From Oxalobacteraceae bacterium (GTDB lineage: Bacteria > Pseudomonadota > Gammaproteobacteria > Burkholderiales > Burkholderiaceae_D), in contig CANFGA010000011.1 of assembly GCA_947446335.1 (NCBI GenBank), positions 1 to 17,990 of the forward strand: DNA of 17,990 nucleotides, written 5' to 3'. Below the pieces are notes generated by a model. It worked only from the letters and a program-made list of their open reading frames with translations. It was not told where the DNA came from and searched no databases. A program made the translations under genes and the position numbers. The number at the start of each line of letters is the position of its first letter. Position 1 is the first letter of the stretch. Of this stretch, positions 7,258 through 14,632 are shown one piece after another.

Positions 7258-9930
7258 CTAGTCCAGACCGTGAATGCTCATGCCCAGGCGCATTTCCGAC
7301 GTGATATAGGCGTAACAGGTGCGTGCATCCTGGGACAGTTCGAGAAAGCTGATGGTCCGGTGTTGCCATGCGTCGAAATCGGGATCGTCCGGCCCTGGCG
7401 TCAGATCGCGCAGCCCCATGCTCCAGTCGATGAAGATGCGGCGCCGGGCTGGAGCCTCGATCACGATGCCCGCCTCAAGGTGGCGCGGATCGATCTTGAT
7501 TTTTTCAAACAGCGCAAGTACGGCCTCGCGCGGGCCTTCCAGCATTTGCATGAAGTAGCCGTCTTGATGGATCAGGCAACCGGTGATGCCGACCGAACGA
7601 TTGTAATCGCGCGATTTTTTCAGCAATTCGTTGAGCGCCTGTCCCGACATCGGCACCGCGGCCCGGCTGACATAGATCAGGAAGTGGAGGGCGGTGGCTG
7701 GCATATCAATGGGCAGCGGCAGATGGTCGCTCCCTGCCATCGGCATCTCCATGTTCCATTGAAGAATCGGAACCAGCATCTCGATCTTCAATCCTTTGCC
7801 AGGACTGCTTTTTATCGCTACCGTACCGCCGAAGCTGCGGATCCGCTCCTCGATTCCGGCCAGCCCGAACGTGTTTTCCTTTTTTTTGCAATCGGAACAC
7901 AGCCCGATCCCGTCATCGCCTATTTTTATTGATAATTTATTATTTTTTCGGTGGATTTCAATCTCGACCAAGTTGGCCTTCGCATGCCGCATGATGTTGC
8001 TTAACGACTCCTGGACGATGCGAAACATGGCCGTCGTATAGTGTTCTTCGAGCACCAGTTCATCGGCATCCATGCACAGCCGACAGGCGATCCCGCTGCG
8101 CTGCTGGAATTGTTTCACCTGCCATTCGATGGCGGCTTTCAATCCCAGTTCCAGCACGCCGGGACGCAAGTCATTGATGATGTACCTGACCGACTTGATG
8201 GTGGCGTCGACCTGCCCCAGGATCATCTGGATTTCTTTTCTTGCCGTGGCGGGCAAGCCTTCAAGCGCCGCTATTCTCGACAGGTCGATGCGCAGCACCA
8301 TCAGATTTTGTCCCAGATCATCGTGGATATCACGCGCAATGCGCATGCGTTCAACTTCCTTGCTCCTTTCCTGATGACTGGCCAGTCTCTGCAATTCGGC
8401 TTGGGCAGCGCGCAATTTTTCCAATGCAATGACCTTCAGCTCGCTCTTCAAATGCGCGGCGATCTGTTGTTCGCTTGCCCGCCACGCAATGCTGTGGCCC
8501 CGGACTTCTTGCTGCCATATGGCGAAGGATCTGCGCGGCGCCAAACGGGCACCTAGCGGGCCCATCTGAACCGATTTTTCAGGATTGCCGGCCCAACGCA
8601 GGTTCTCGATCTGTTCATTGCGGAACCAGAAAATATAGCCGTCTTGCTCCGGATCGAAGCAAATGGCCATGGCGCCACACACGGCTGACGCGCGACCCTT
8701 GAAGGGCATGCCTGATGCCGGCAAGTGGCTGCAGGCAAACGGCTGCGCACCGGTTGGCAACAGACCCCGGGCGATGAGATCGAGGATCTCTTCTGGCGCG
8801 GGCGTCTCGCCATGGCTGGCGCAGACGCCGCCCAGGGTCACGGCATAGCCTTGGGCGTCGACGATGGACAACATCGCGTCGCGGCAGCCATCAAAGGCAT
8901 GCAACATGGTCGCAGCGCTATCGGCTGCCGCGAGCAGCGTCTTCTTGAACTCGTCGACGCTGCGCAGTTCACGCAAGTCCACTTCGGCGATGTGCCGCTC
9001 GACGAGTGCGCTGACAATATCGGACAGCACCACGCATGACATGCGCAGAGCGTGCGGCACCAGGCGCGGCGTCATATGGTGGCAAGCGAACAGCCCCCGC
9101 AGCCGACCACTGACGACGATGGATATGCTCATCGAAGCGGCGATGTCCATGTTCTTGAGGTATTCGAGATGCACTGGCGAGACACTGCGCAACACGCTGT
9201 GGCTCATGTCCAGCGGCGCACCGGTCAAGCCATTATGGGATGGCTTGACCGGCACCGCGATGTAATTGCAATCGGCAATCCAGCGAATCGGGTTGGCCAC
9301 GTAGAGCCGGCGCGCTTGTGGCGGAATGTCGCCGGCCGGAAAGCGCAAGCCGAGCAAGGTATCCATGCTCTCCAGTTTGCTTTCCGTGAGGACGACACCG
9401 CTGTCGTCTTGCAAGAACTGATATGCCATGACGCGATCAAAACCCGTCAGGCGACGGATCTCGCCCACTGCCACATCGAGCATGCCGTGCAAGCTTGCGG
9501 CGCCGCAAATGCGGCTGATGGCAAGCGGGGCCATGTGTGCCTGTTGTTCAAACGGGGGCGCCGTATGCTCGAGATGCTTTTCCAGTTCGACCATGAGCAA
9601 GCCTTCCGAGTGGTGCATGACGACATCGAAGGTGGCTTGATGAATTTGCAAGGTGATGGATGCGCTCGCTTGATCGGGTGCGCCTTCGTAATCTTGCATC
9701 GCGGCGCGTGCCGCGCTGCCAAGATGGCGCTCGCCAAACAGTTCGCCGATGCCCGGCAGGGCGCCGAGCAGGGTGGCGGCGTTTTCGCTGCAGGCAGCGA
9801 GGGTGCCGTTTGGATACAGGACAAGCAAGGCACCGTGCGGCTGTATGCTGCCCGGTATGTGGATTGCTTCGGATTGGCAGCGTTCCAGCGCTTGCTCTTC
9901 GATGGTCGTGACCAGCAAGGAATGGCTCAT
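7258..9930 (-). CDS. bphP: Bacteriophytochrome histidine kinase with C-terminal BLUF domain (dual light sensor)
   Basis: Predicted cytoplasmic photoreceptor kinase of 890 residues. In order: PAS with biliverdin-attaching C18 before IHIPGSIQPHG (24-33); GAF (about 140-310) with FPAGDIP (197-203), chromophore-pocket H254 in SPVHLEYLKNM, and FACHH (281-285); PHY (about 320-500) with tongue motif PRRSF (465-469); HisKA_3 dimerisation domain with phospho-acceptor H536 in ARDIHDDLGQ; HATPase with N645, GDDGIG (671-676) and a GLAGIEER G-box; and BLUF (about 748-840). BLUF flavin-site residues are all present: Y753, N777, Q795 in YFMQMLEG, W836 and M838. A roughly 50-residue tail follows. The ATG at 9930 overlaps the bphO stop (ATGA). 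There is no receiver domain and no adjacent response regulator. Domain calls are strong; joint red/blue sensing is inference. Confidence 0.93.
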   Translation of the reverse strand: MSHSLLVTTIEEQALERCQSEAIHIPGSIQPHGALLVLYPNGTLAACSENAATLLGALPGIGELFGERHLGSAARAAMQDYEGAPDQASASITLQIHQATFDVVMHHSEGLLMVELEKHLEHTAPPFEQQAHMAPLAISRICGAASLHGMLDVAVGEIRRLTGFDRVMAYQFLQDDSGVVLTESKLESMDTLLGLRFPAGDIPPQARRLYVANPIRWIADCNYIAVPVKPSHNGLTGAPLDMSHSVLRSVSPVHLEYLKNMDIAASMSISIVVSGRLRGLFACHHMTPRLVPHALRMSCVVLSDIVSALVERHIAEVDLRELRSVDEFKKTLLAAADSAATMLHAFDGCRDAMLSIVDAQGYAVTLGGVCASHGETPAPEEILDLIARGLLPTGAQPFACSHLPASGMPFKGRASAVCGAMAICFDPEQDGYIFWFRNEQIENLRWAGNPEKSVQMGPLGARLAPRRSFAIWQQEVRGHSIAWRASEQQIAAHLKSELKVIALEKLRAAQAELQRLASHQERSKEVERMRIARDIHDDLGQNLMVLRIDLSRIAALEGLPATARKEIQMILGQVDATIKSVRYIINDLRPGVLELGLKAAIEWQVKQFQQRSGIACRLCMDADELVLEEHYTTAMFRIVQESLSNIMRHAKANLVEIEIHRKNNKLSIKIGDDGIGLCSDCKKKENTFGLAGIEERIRSFGGTVAIKSSPGKGLKIEMLVPILQWNMEMPMAGSDHLPLPIDMPATALHFLIYVSRAAVPMSGQALNELLKKSRDYNRSVGITGCLIHQDGYFMQMLEGPREAVLALFEKIKIDPRHLEAGIVIEAPARRRIFIDWSMGLRDLTPGPDDPDFDAWQHRTISFLELSQDARTCYAYITSEMRLGMSIHGLD

Positions 9931-10499
9931 GCGATGGCTGTTTCTTGAAACCAGCCATCGAGCGATTCAAATGTGCTGCGCGCCGACGCCGCAGCCAGCG
10001 CCATATCGGCTGGCGAGCGCAGGTGCTGCTCTGCGCTGGCGCGAAAGGTTAGCCATTTGCTGCCCACCGTGTCGCCATAGCCCGCCAGCCAGCGCGCGGG
10101 CCAGGGGTGGAGCGCCGGCCCCATGGTCTTGCGCAAGACCTGACTGCCCATCTGCGCACCTTCGATGACATAGGCGACGCCAAAGCGTTCTGCCAGCGTA
10201 TCCATTTTCGGCCGATGCGGCGAGCGGGCAATCTCGGGCCCCACGCCGGTGCCAAATCCAGCCCGAATGTCGCACTCGAGCCATCGTCTCTTGCCATCGC
10301 GCGATTCCGGCATCAGTTCTGCAGGCCAGTCGAGCGACCAGAGTTGGCGTTCAAAAGGCGCCAGCCAACCCCACATCGCGCAGACAAACGCCAGGTATTC
10401 TGCCGGTCCCGCATCCATCCTGGTGATCGCCAGGCGTTGTTCAAAGGAGTGGTGGATGGTGGCGCTTGCGAGACGCATCTCGTGCATTGCTGATGGCAT
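9927..10499 (-). CDS. bphO: Biliverdin-producing heme oxygenase
   Basis: Opens heme to biliverdin IX, iron and CO, providing the chromophore for the phytochrome encoded directly downstream. The 190-residue product is all-helical heme-oxygenase-like. The N-terminal ATIHHSFEQRL contains the likely proximal heme ligand (H16, possibly H17), and YVIEGAQMGSQVL (about 110-122) matches the glycine-containing distal helix motif. The stop overlaps the bphP ATG by 4 nt, so the two are translationally coupled and share a promoter upstream of 10499. The ATG at 10499 has no strong SD; internal Met codons 5 and 8 are alternatives. The bphO-bphP pairing is well known in bacteria and strengthens both assignments. 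Confidence 0.9.
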   Translation of the reverse strand: MPSAMHEMRLASATIHHSFEQRLAITRMDAGPAEYLAFVCAMWGWLAPFERQLWSLDWPAELMPESRDGKRRWLECDIRAGFGTGVGPEIARSPHRPKMDTLAERFGVAYVIEGAQMGSQVLRKTMGPALHPWPARWLAGYGDTVGSKWLTFRASAEQHLRSPADMALAAASARSTFESLDGWFQETAIA

Positions 10500-10615
10500 G
10501 GGAGTGCTTTCGAGTCATGGGTGAGGGGGCCCAGTAGCGAGGGCCAGCCGGGGCCAAAAAACAAACTGGTCGGGTCTCGCCGTAACTATTTCCCAAGATG
10601 AACGCCAGGATGAAC

Positions 10616-10687
10616 GATTCAAGGTTCAACTTCAGTGAAGTTCGGGCTTGCGATTCAAGGTTCAACTTCAGTGAAGTTCGGGCTTGC
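10616..10687. repeat. Perfect 36-bp tandem duplication, each copy with a dyad
   Basis: Bases 10616-10651 and 10652-10687 are identical. Each copy contains AACTTCAGTGAAGTT (10628-10642 and 10664-10678), a palindrome with 7-bp arms around a central G, the form expected of a dimeric regulator's operator. The second dyad ends 9 bp before the candidate -35 of the SOUL promoter. Confidence 0.95.
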
Positions 10688-10716
10688 TTGAAAGAAAATT
10701 CATTTTACTTTAGAAG
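10688..10716 (+). promoter_or_regulatory. Candidate sigma-70 promoter for the SOUL gene
   Basis: TTGAAA (10688-10693, 5/6) and TAGAAG (10711-10716, 4/6) are 17 nt apart, immediately downstream of the duplicated dyads. Predicted start is near 10723, leaving an untranslated leader of about 214 nt that contains the TGCG repeat. Confidence 0.45.
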
Positions 10717-10808
10717 TTGTCATGTAAGCACAATTTCCCGAAGTGGCCATCGCGTATTCGCTCAATTGGCGCCCTTGGCATATGCCTGTCAGCAAAAAAA
10801 CGGCATGA

Positions 10809-10840
<32 letters not shown>

Positions 10841-10936
10841 TTCGGGTCGGCTTTGCGCTTCAGTTGCGCCAAGGCCGCAGATCAACCCATGATAAGATCG
10901 TTCCATCATCAACCACGCCATCGACTGGAGCTGAAC

Positions 10937-11611
10937 ATGGATTTCACACTGCAGCAGGACGCGCGCTCATCGCTGCAGTGGAAGCGCGGCGTCATGCTGT
11001 GCAGCCTGCCATGTATCGTCTTCATGTCCGCCTTTCCCATGACCAGTCACGCCACAGAAGAGCCCGAGTACAAAATAGTTCGCAATCTCGGTGACATCGA
11101 GGTGCGCGAGTACGCGGCCTACACCGTGGCTGAAGTGGTGGTGGCCGGACCGGCTGAAGAAGCGGGCAGTCAGGCGTTTCCGATCCTGGCGGCTTATATT
11201 TTTGGCAAAAACAAGGGTGAGCGCAAATTCGCGATGACGGCGCCGGTCACGCAGTCTGCGGTGTCGGTCAAGCTGAAAATGACCGCACCGGTCATGCAAA
11301 AGGCTGCGCCAGTCGGGTTTTTGGTGCAATTCGTCTTGCCCAAGGGCGTGACTCTGGTCGATGCCCCGGTGCCGCTGGATCAGCAGGTCACGCTGCGCGA
11401 GGTTGTGCCCAGTCGCGTGGCAGTCATACGCTACTCGGGCTTCTGGTCGCAGGCCAACTACAACGAACACTTGACGCAATTGCAGGATGCATTGAAGGCG
11501 GCGAACCTGGCGGCATCAGGCGAGGCAGTGTACGCGCGCTACAACGCACCGTTCACGCCATGGTTCATGCGGCGCAATGAAATCTGGTTGCCTCTGGCCG
11601 ACGCCCGCTGA
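10937..11611 (+). CDS. Secreted SOUL-family heme-binding protein
   Basis: A 224-residue member of the SOUL/HBP family, whose members bind heme or other tetrapyrroles. A positively charged start (QWKRG) and hydrophobic stretch (about 19-36) ending SHA (37-39) form a likely Sec signal peptide, so the mature protein (from about T40) should be periplasmic or exported. The family core follows: YKIVRNLGDIEVREYAAY, KFAMTAPVTQ, KMTAPVMQ, and the C-terminal ARYNAPFTPWFMRRNEIWLPL. The ATG at 10937 is supported by GGAG (10927-10930) 6 nt upstream. The same frame is open back to 10598, but that extension would bury the signal peptide. Divergence from bphO-bphP suggests a role in heme handling near the light sensor; this is inference. 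Confidence 0.9.
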   Translation: MDFTLQQDARSSLQWKRGVMLCSLPCIVFMSAFPMTSHATEEPEYKIVRNLGDIEVREYAAYTVAEVVVAGPAEEAGSQAFPILAAYIFGKNKGERKFAMTAPVTQSAVSVKLKMTAPVMQKAAPVGFLVQFVLPKGVTLVDAPVPLDQQVTLREVVPSRVAVIRYSGFWSQANYNEHLTQLQDALKAANLAASGEAVYARYNAPFTPWFMRRNEIWLPLADAR

Positions 11612-11663
11612 TTGATCCCAACCATCGGCTGCAGACGCTCTGCGCCATTCCAGGAGAGGGCGC

Positions 11664-12974
11664 ATCGACCTGATTCGCACCCATTTCGTCATTGTCACCA
11701 TCGGTTCGGCCGGCGACCTGTTTCCATTCTTGCGGATGGGGATTGCGCTGCGCGCTGCCGGGCACGCGGTGACCCTGCTTGCGCCCGATCTGCATGAGCC
11801 GTCTGTGCGGCGCGCCGGCCTGGCGTTTCATCCGCTCGTGGTTGACCCGGCAGTGCTCGACGATCCGCATTTGTGGGATGTGCGCAAAGGGTTCGGCGTG
11901 GTGTGGCGCGCCACCCGTCCTGCGATGGCGCAGTTGCCGGCCTTTGTAGCCGCATTGCCCGAGGGCGAGCGCTGCGTGTTGCTGGTGCATCCGCTGGCGA
12001 TCCCGGAAGCGGATCTGTGCCGTTTTGGGCGCCCGGGCACGAAGATCGTCGCCGCCTATCTGGCGCCGTCGAATCTGCCCACGGTCCATGATCCCTTGAT
12101 GATGGGGCCGCTGTCGATTCCGCGCTGGGTCCCTTTTGCGCTGCGGCGCTGGATGTGGCGCCAGGTCGGCGCGCGCCTGATCGACCCGGTCGCTTTGCCC
12201 GATGTCAATGCCGCGCGGCGTGCATGCGGCTTGCCTGGCGTGGCCGGCTTGCTCGAATTTCTGATCGCGGTGCCCGATCTGTCGGTGCTGCTGTGTCCGG
12301 CATGGTTCGCCCGCACCCAGCCGGACTGGCCGCAACCGCTGCTGCGCGTTGGTTTTCCCTTGCATGAACCGGAGCCTGACCTTGTCGTCGAACCCGAATT
12401 GGCGCGCTTCCTGGCGAGCGGCGCTGCGCCTATCGTCTTTACGCCGGGCACGGGAAACCGGCAGGCCGGGCATTACTTTCGATGCGCTCTGGAGGCGCTG
12501 CGCCAGCTTGACCAGCGCGGCGGCCGGTGCTGCGGCATCGGCCGCCGCGCCATCGGCCGCCGCGCCATTTTCCTCACGCCGCATGCCGAGCAAATCCCCT
12601 CCGATTTGCCGGACCATGTGATTTGGCAAGCTTATTTGCCGCTGCGCGCGCTGCTACCGCAGGTCGCGGCGCTGGTGCACCATGGCGGCATCGGCACCAC
12701 TGCCGAGGCATTGCGCGCCGGCACGCGCCAACTGGTGGTGCCTTTGGCGCATGATCAGTTCGACAATGCGGCGCGGGTCGAGGCGCTCGGGGCCGGGCTG
12801 GTGTTGCCGGCTTCGCGCTTGAATGCGGCGCGGCTCACCCGCAGTTTGCGCCGCCTGCTCGCTGCGCCGTCGATGGCAGAGCAGTGCCGCGCTGCGGCAG
12901 CGAAGTTTGACAGCGAGCCCGACATGGATGAACTGTGCCGGGTGCTGGCCAGATTGGCAGCGCGGGCAGATTGA
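11664..12974 (+). CDS. RhlB/UGT-like glycosyltransferase (GT1 type), start codon unclear
   Basis: Transfers a sugar from a nucleotide donor to an unknown acceptor; it resembles RhlB-type and macrolide/sterol glycosyltransferases. The N-terminal HFVIVTIGSAGDLFPFLRMG and LRAAGHAVTLLAP form the acceptor-side Rossmann fold. The C-terminal half has FTPGTGN and the donor signature HHGGIGTTAEALRAGT, then PLAHDQFDNAARVEALGAG. The essential first beta strand is encoded before the first ordinary start codon (TTG 11730). Between the in-frame stop at 11613 and 11730 there is no ATG, GTG or TTG. AGGAG (11652-11656) lies 7 nt before ATC (11664), used here as a tentative start (436 aa). A 15-bp duplication (12537-12566) adds IGRRA. 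It follows the SOUL gene by 52 bp and may be co-transcribed. Confidence 0.75.
   Translation: MDLIRTHFVIVTIGSAGDLFPFLRMGIALRAAGHAVTLLAPDLHEPSVRRAGLAFHPLVVDPAVLDDPHLWDVRKGFGVVWRATRPAMAQLPAFVAALPEGERCVLLVHPLAIPEADLCRFGRPGTKIVAAYLAPSNLPTVHDPLMMGPLSIPRWVPFALRRWMWRQVGARLIDPVALPDVNAARRACGLPGVAGLLEFLIAVPDLSVLLCPAWFARTQPDWPQPLLRVGFPLHEPEPDLVVEPELARFLASGAAPIVFTPGTGNRQAGHYFRCALEALRQLDQRGGRCCGIGRRAIGRRAIFLTPHAEQIPSDLPDHVIWQAYLPLRALLPQVAALVHHGGIGTTAEALRAGTRQLVVPLAHDQFDNAARVEALGAGLVLPASRLNAARLTRSLRRLLAAPSMAEQCRAAAAKFDSEPDMDELCRVLARLAARAD
12537..12566 (+). repeat. 15-bp in-frame tandem duplication in the glycosyltransferase
   Basis: ATCGGCCGCCGCGCC occurs twice in a row (12537-12551 and 12552-12566), encoding IGRRA-IGRRA just before the donor-domain stretch IFLTPHAEQIP. 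The phase is kept, so the protein is lengthened rather than broken. Confidence 0.93.
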
Positions 12975-12975
12975 A

Positions 12976-12995
12976 TGCATCGGCTTGCCGATGCA
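12976..12995. other. Inverted repeat between convergent genes
   Basis: TGCATCGGC and GCCGATGCA are separated by two bases, immediately after the glycosyltransferase stop and before the convergent anti-sigma gene. It could form a hairpin on either transcript. There is no following T run on the + strand, so its role as a terminator is unproven. Confidence 0.4.
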
Positions 12996-13065
12996 GCACT
13001 GCACTGAAGCAGCGGCGCGGCAAAAAAAGCACGTCATTTCAGTTGCATGCCGAGCATAGCAGCCA

Positions 13066-13773
13066 TCACATCACGCCCACTGCCTTGCCGATGAACAGCA
13101 CGGGCCCGCTGGGCTTGCCTGTGAGCGAACCGGTTTGCGGTTCCAGCGTGATTTCGAACAGTTGGCCCGCTTGCAGTGGTGGCAGGTCGTTGCGCGCGAG
13201 TTGCAGCGATTTTCCGGGCGGTACCAGTCCGAGCGAGACCGGTCCTTGCCAATCGCTGCCCTTGGTCCAGAATTGCAGCGCCTTGTCGGCAGGCACGGCG
13301 ACCTGGCGCAGCGGTGTCAACGTGATGGTGCGATCCCGGCTTGCTTGCACGATCCAGCCCGGCGCCTGATCCTGGGGCGCGACCAGCACCACCATGAAGG
13401 AGGGCGCCAGCGGCGCCGATTGCATGACGATCATCGCGCCGAACACCGAAGCGGCGGCGAAACCGCCGGCAGCGAGCGCGCGCCATAGATTGAGGTTATT
13501 CCACCAATTGCTGCGCAGATTGCGTACATTGGGCGCAGGCGCGGCGTGCGGCGCCAGATCGGCTGCGATGCGTGGCCATAGCTGGGCCGATGGCTGCTGC
13601 GGTTGTGCCAGTGCGGCCAGCGGCAGCAGACGCTGTTCCCATGCGTCGACTGCGCTGCGCAGCGTCGCCTCTTGAGACAGGCGCCGCGTCACTTGCTGGC
13701 GCTGCTCCCAGTCGAGCGTACCCAGCACATATTCGCCTGCCAATTGTTGCAGATCTTCCCAAGATTCATTCAT
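13066..13773 (-). CDS. RskA-like membrane anti-sigma factor
   Basis: Predicted regulator that holds the ECF sigma factor encoded just upstream. The 235-residue product has an N-terminal cytoplasmic anti-sigma part (ESWEDLQQLAGEYVLGTLDWEQRQ), one membrane helix (about 98-118) and a periplasmic RskA-type domain with FWTKGSDWQGPVSLGLVPPGKS and FEITLEPQTGS. There are no cysteines, so it is not a zinc-binding (ZAS) anti-sigma factor. ATG 13773 overlaps the sigma stop in ATGA, and GGGAG lies about 9 nt upstream. A GTG at 13782 would add three residues and is less likely. In RskA systems the anti-sigma factor is released by regulated proteolysis; the signal here is unknown. Confidence 0.9.
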   Translation of the reverse strand: MNESWEDLQQLAGEYVLGTLDWEQRQQVTRRLSQEATLRSAVDAWEQRLLPLAALAQPQQPSAQLWPRIAADLAPHAAPAPNVRNLRSNWWNNLNLWRALAAGGFAAASVFGAMIVMQSAPLAPSFMVVLVAPQDQAPGWIVQASRDRTITLTPLRQVAVPADKALQFWTKGSDWQGPVSLGLVPPGKSLQLARNDLPPLQAGQLFEITLEPQTGSLTGKPSGPVLFIGKAVGVM

Positions 13774-14318
13774 CCCATGCACTCCCGCAAAGTGGCCATG
13801 CCGCGCTTGACCCAGGCCTTGACCGATCCCAGCGGCGCGTTGAGGCGCTGCGCGATCTCGCTGTGGCTGCAGCCGTCAACATAGGCGCACAGGATGCTGT
13901 CGCGCTTGGGTTCATCGAGATGCGACAGGCAGTCATGCAGCCGGCCCATGCTGGCATGCAATTCGAATTGGTCGCTCACGTGGCCTGCATCGTGTTCCTT
14001 GACTGACTCCAGGGTCGCTTCATCGGCATAGATTTCATGCTGACGGTCGCGCACCATGTTCAGTGCCTGATGGCGCACCACACTGTGGATCCAGCCGCGC
14101 CCGGCACCCCGGCTGGCATCGAAACTGCCAGCCTTGTTCCAGATATTGACAAAGGCATCGTGCAATACATCTTCTGCCAGATGGTGCTCGCGCACGATGC
14201 GCAGCGCAACGCCGAGCAGGCGCCGGCTGTCTTGCAAGTAGATCCGGTGCAAGGCTTGCGAGTCGCCGGCGGCGCACTCTTGCAAGGCGGCATCGTAGTC
14301 GAAAGAGTCTGTATCCAA
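13770..14318 (-). CDS. ECF sigma-70 factor, SigK-like
   Basis: Alternative sigma factor of 182 residues. Region 2 (about 25-92) includes LAEDVLHDAFVNIWNKAGSFD for core and -10 binding. Region 4 (about 125-180) has the SHSEIAQRLNAPLGSVKAWVKRG helix-turn-helix for -35 recognition. There is no region 3, as is normal for ECF factors. The only ordinary start in the frame is TTG at 14318 (the in-frame stop is at 14358-14360), and its SD is weak, which may keep synthesis low. The 4-nt overlap with the anti-sigma gene suggests balanced expression. The divergent DUF4394 lipoprotein gene is a likely target by position, not by proven motif. Confidence 0.92.
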   Translation of the reverse strand: MDTDSFDYDAALQECAAGDSQALHRIYLQDSRRLLGVALRIVREHHLAEDVLHDAFVNIWNKAGSFDASRGAGRGWIHSVVRHQALNMVRDRQHEIYADEATLESVKEHDAGHVSDQFELHASMGRLHDCLSHLDEPKRDSILCAYVDGCSHSEIAQRLNAPLGSVKAWVKRGMATLRECMG

Positions 14319-14632
14319 GATCGTCGGCAGCCGTGAAAAGGTGGTTGGCGTGCATCGTCACGCGTTGCTTTTGCCGGCCGATTATAGCGGATCGTTTACA
14401 GGCGTAACTTTTCATCAGCAAAAAAATATCGATTTTGATCAGCCGTCGTCTTTTTAATTTTTTTTGCAGCGCCTGCATCCAAACCGGCTTTTGCCGGGTA
14501 GTAGTTGCAGCAACAAGAAAAAAGCAGCAAGCATCAAACAAGCAGCAAACAACCCCACGCAGCGCACGCCTGGACCAGACCTCCCGGCTTGCAGCATGCA
14601 CCGATTTATTTTTTAAAAGAAAGAAGCCCATC
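14319..14632. other. Divergent intergenic region between the sigma operon and the DUF4394 gene
   Basis: This 314-bp stretch holds the candidate minus-strand -10 described above, an AT-rich segment around 14400-14465 and purine-rich AGCAGCAA-like runs (about 14520-14550). A long frame in phase with the DUF4394 gene is open from 14435 but precedes the lipoprotein signal, so it is not treated as coding. No RNA gene or reliable + strand promoter was recognised. Confidence 0.6.
14381..14386 (-). promoter_or_regulatory. Candidate -10 element for the sigma/anti-sigma operon
   Basis: On the minus strand this reads TATAAT, a perfect -10 hexamer about 63 bp before the sigma start codon. No good TTGACA-like -35 lies 16-18 bp upstream (nearest AGTTAC/GTTACG), so the promoter may rely on another factor, possibly the sigma factor itself. 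Confidence 0.35.

Noticed and set aside
9052..9948. Plus-strand open frame of 298 codons opposite the phytochrome gene
   Set aside because: Antisense of the PAS and GAF domains, with no motif of its own.
10616..10687. Phage or element attachment sites (direct repeats)
   Set aside because: The copies touch each other with nothing between them, there is no integrase and no tRNA end; a simple tandem duplication explains them.
13774..13782. GTG start for the anti-sigma factor
   Set aside because: ATG 13773 gives the usual ATGA overlap with the sigma stop and has a GGGAG upstream; the GTG would sit on that ribosome-binding site.
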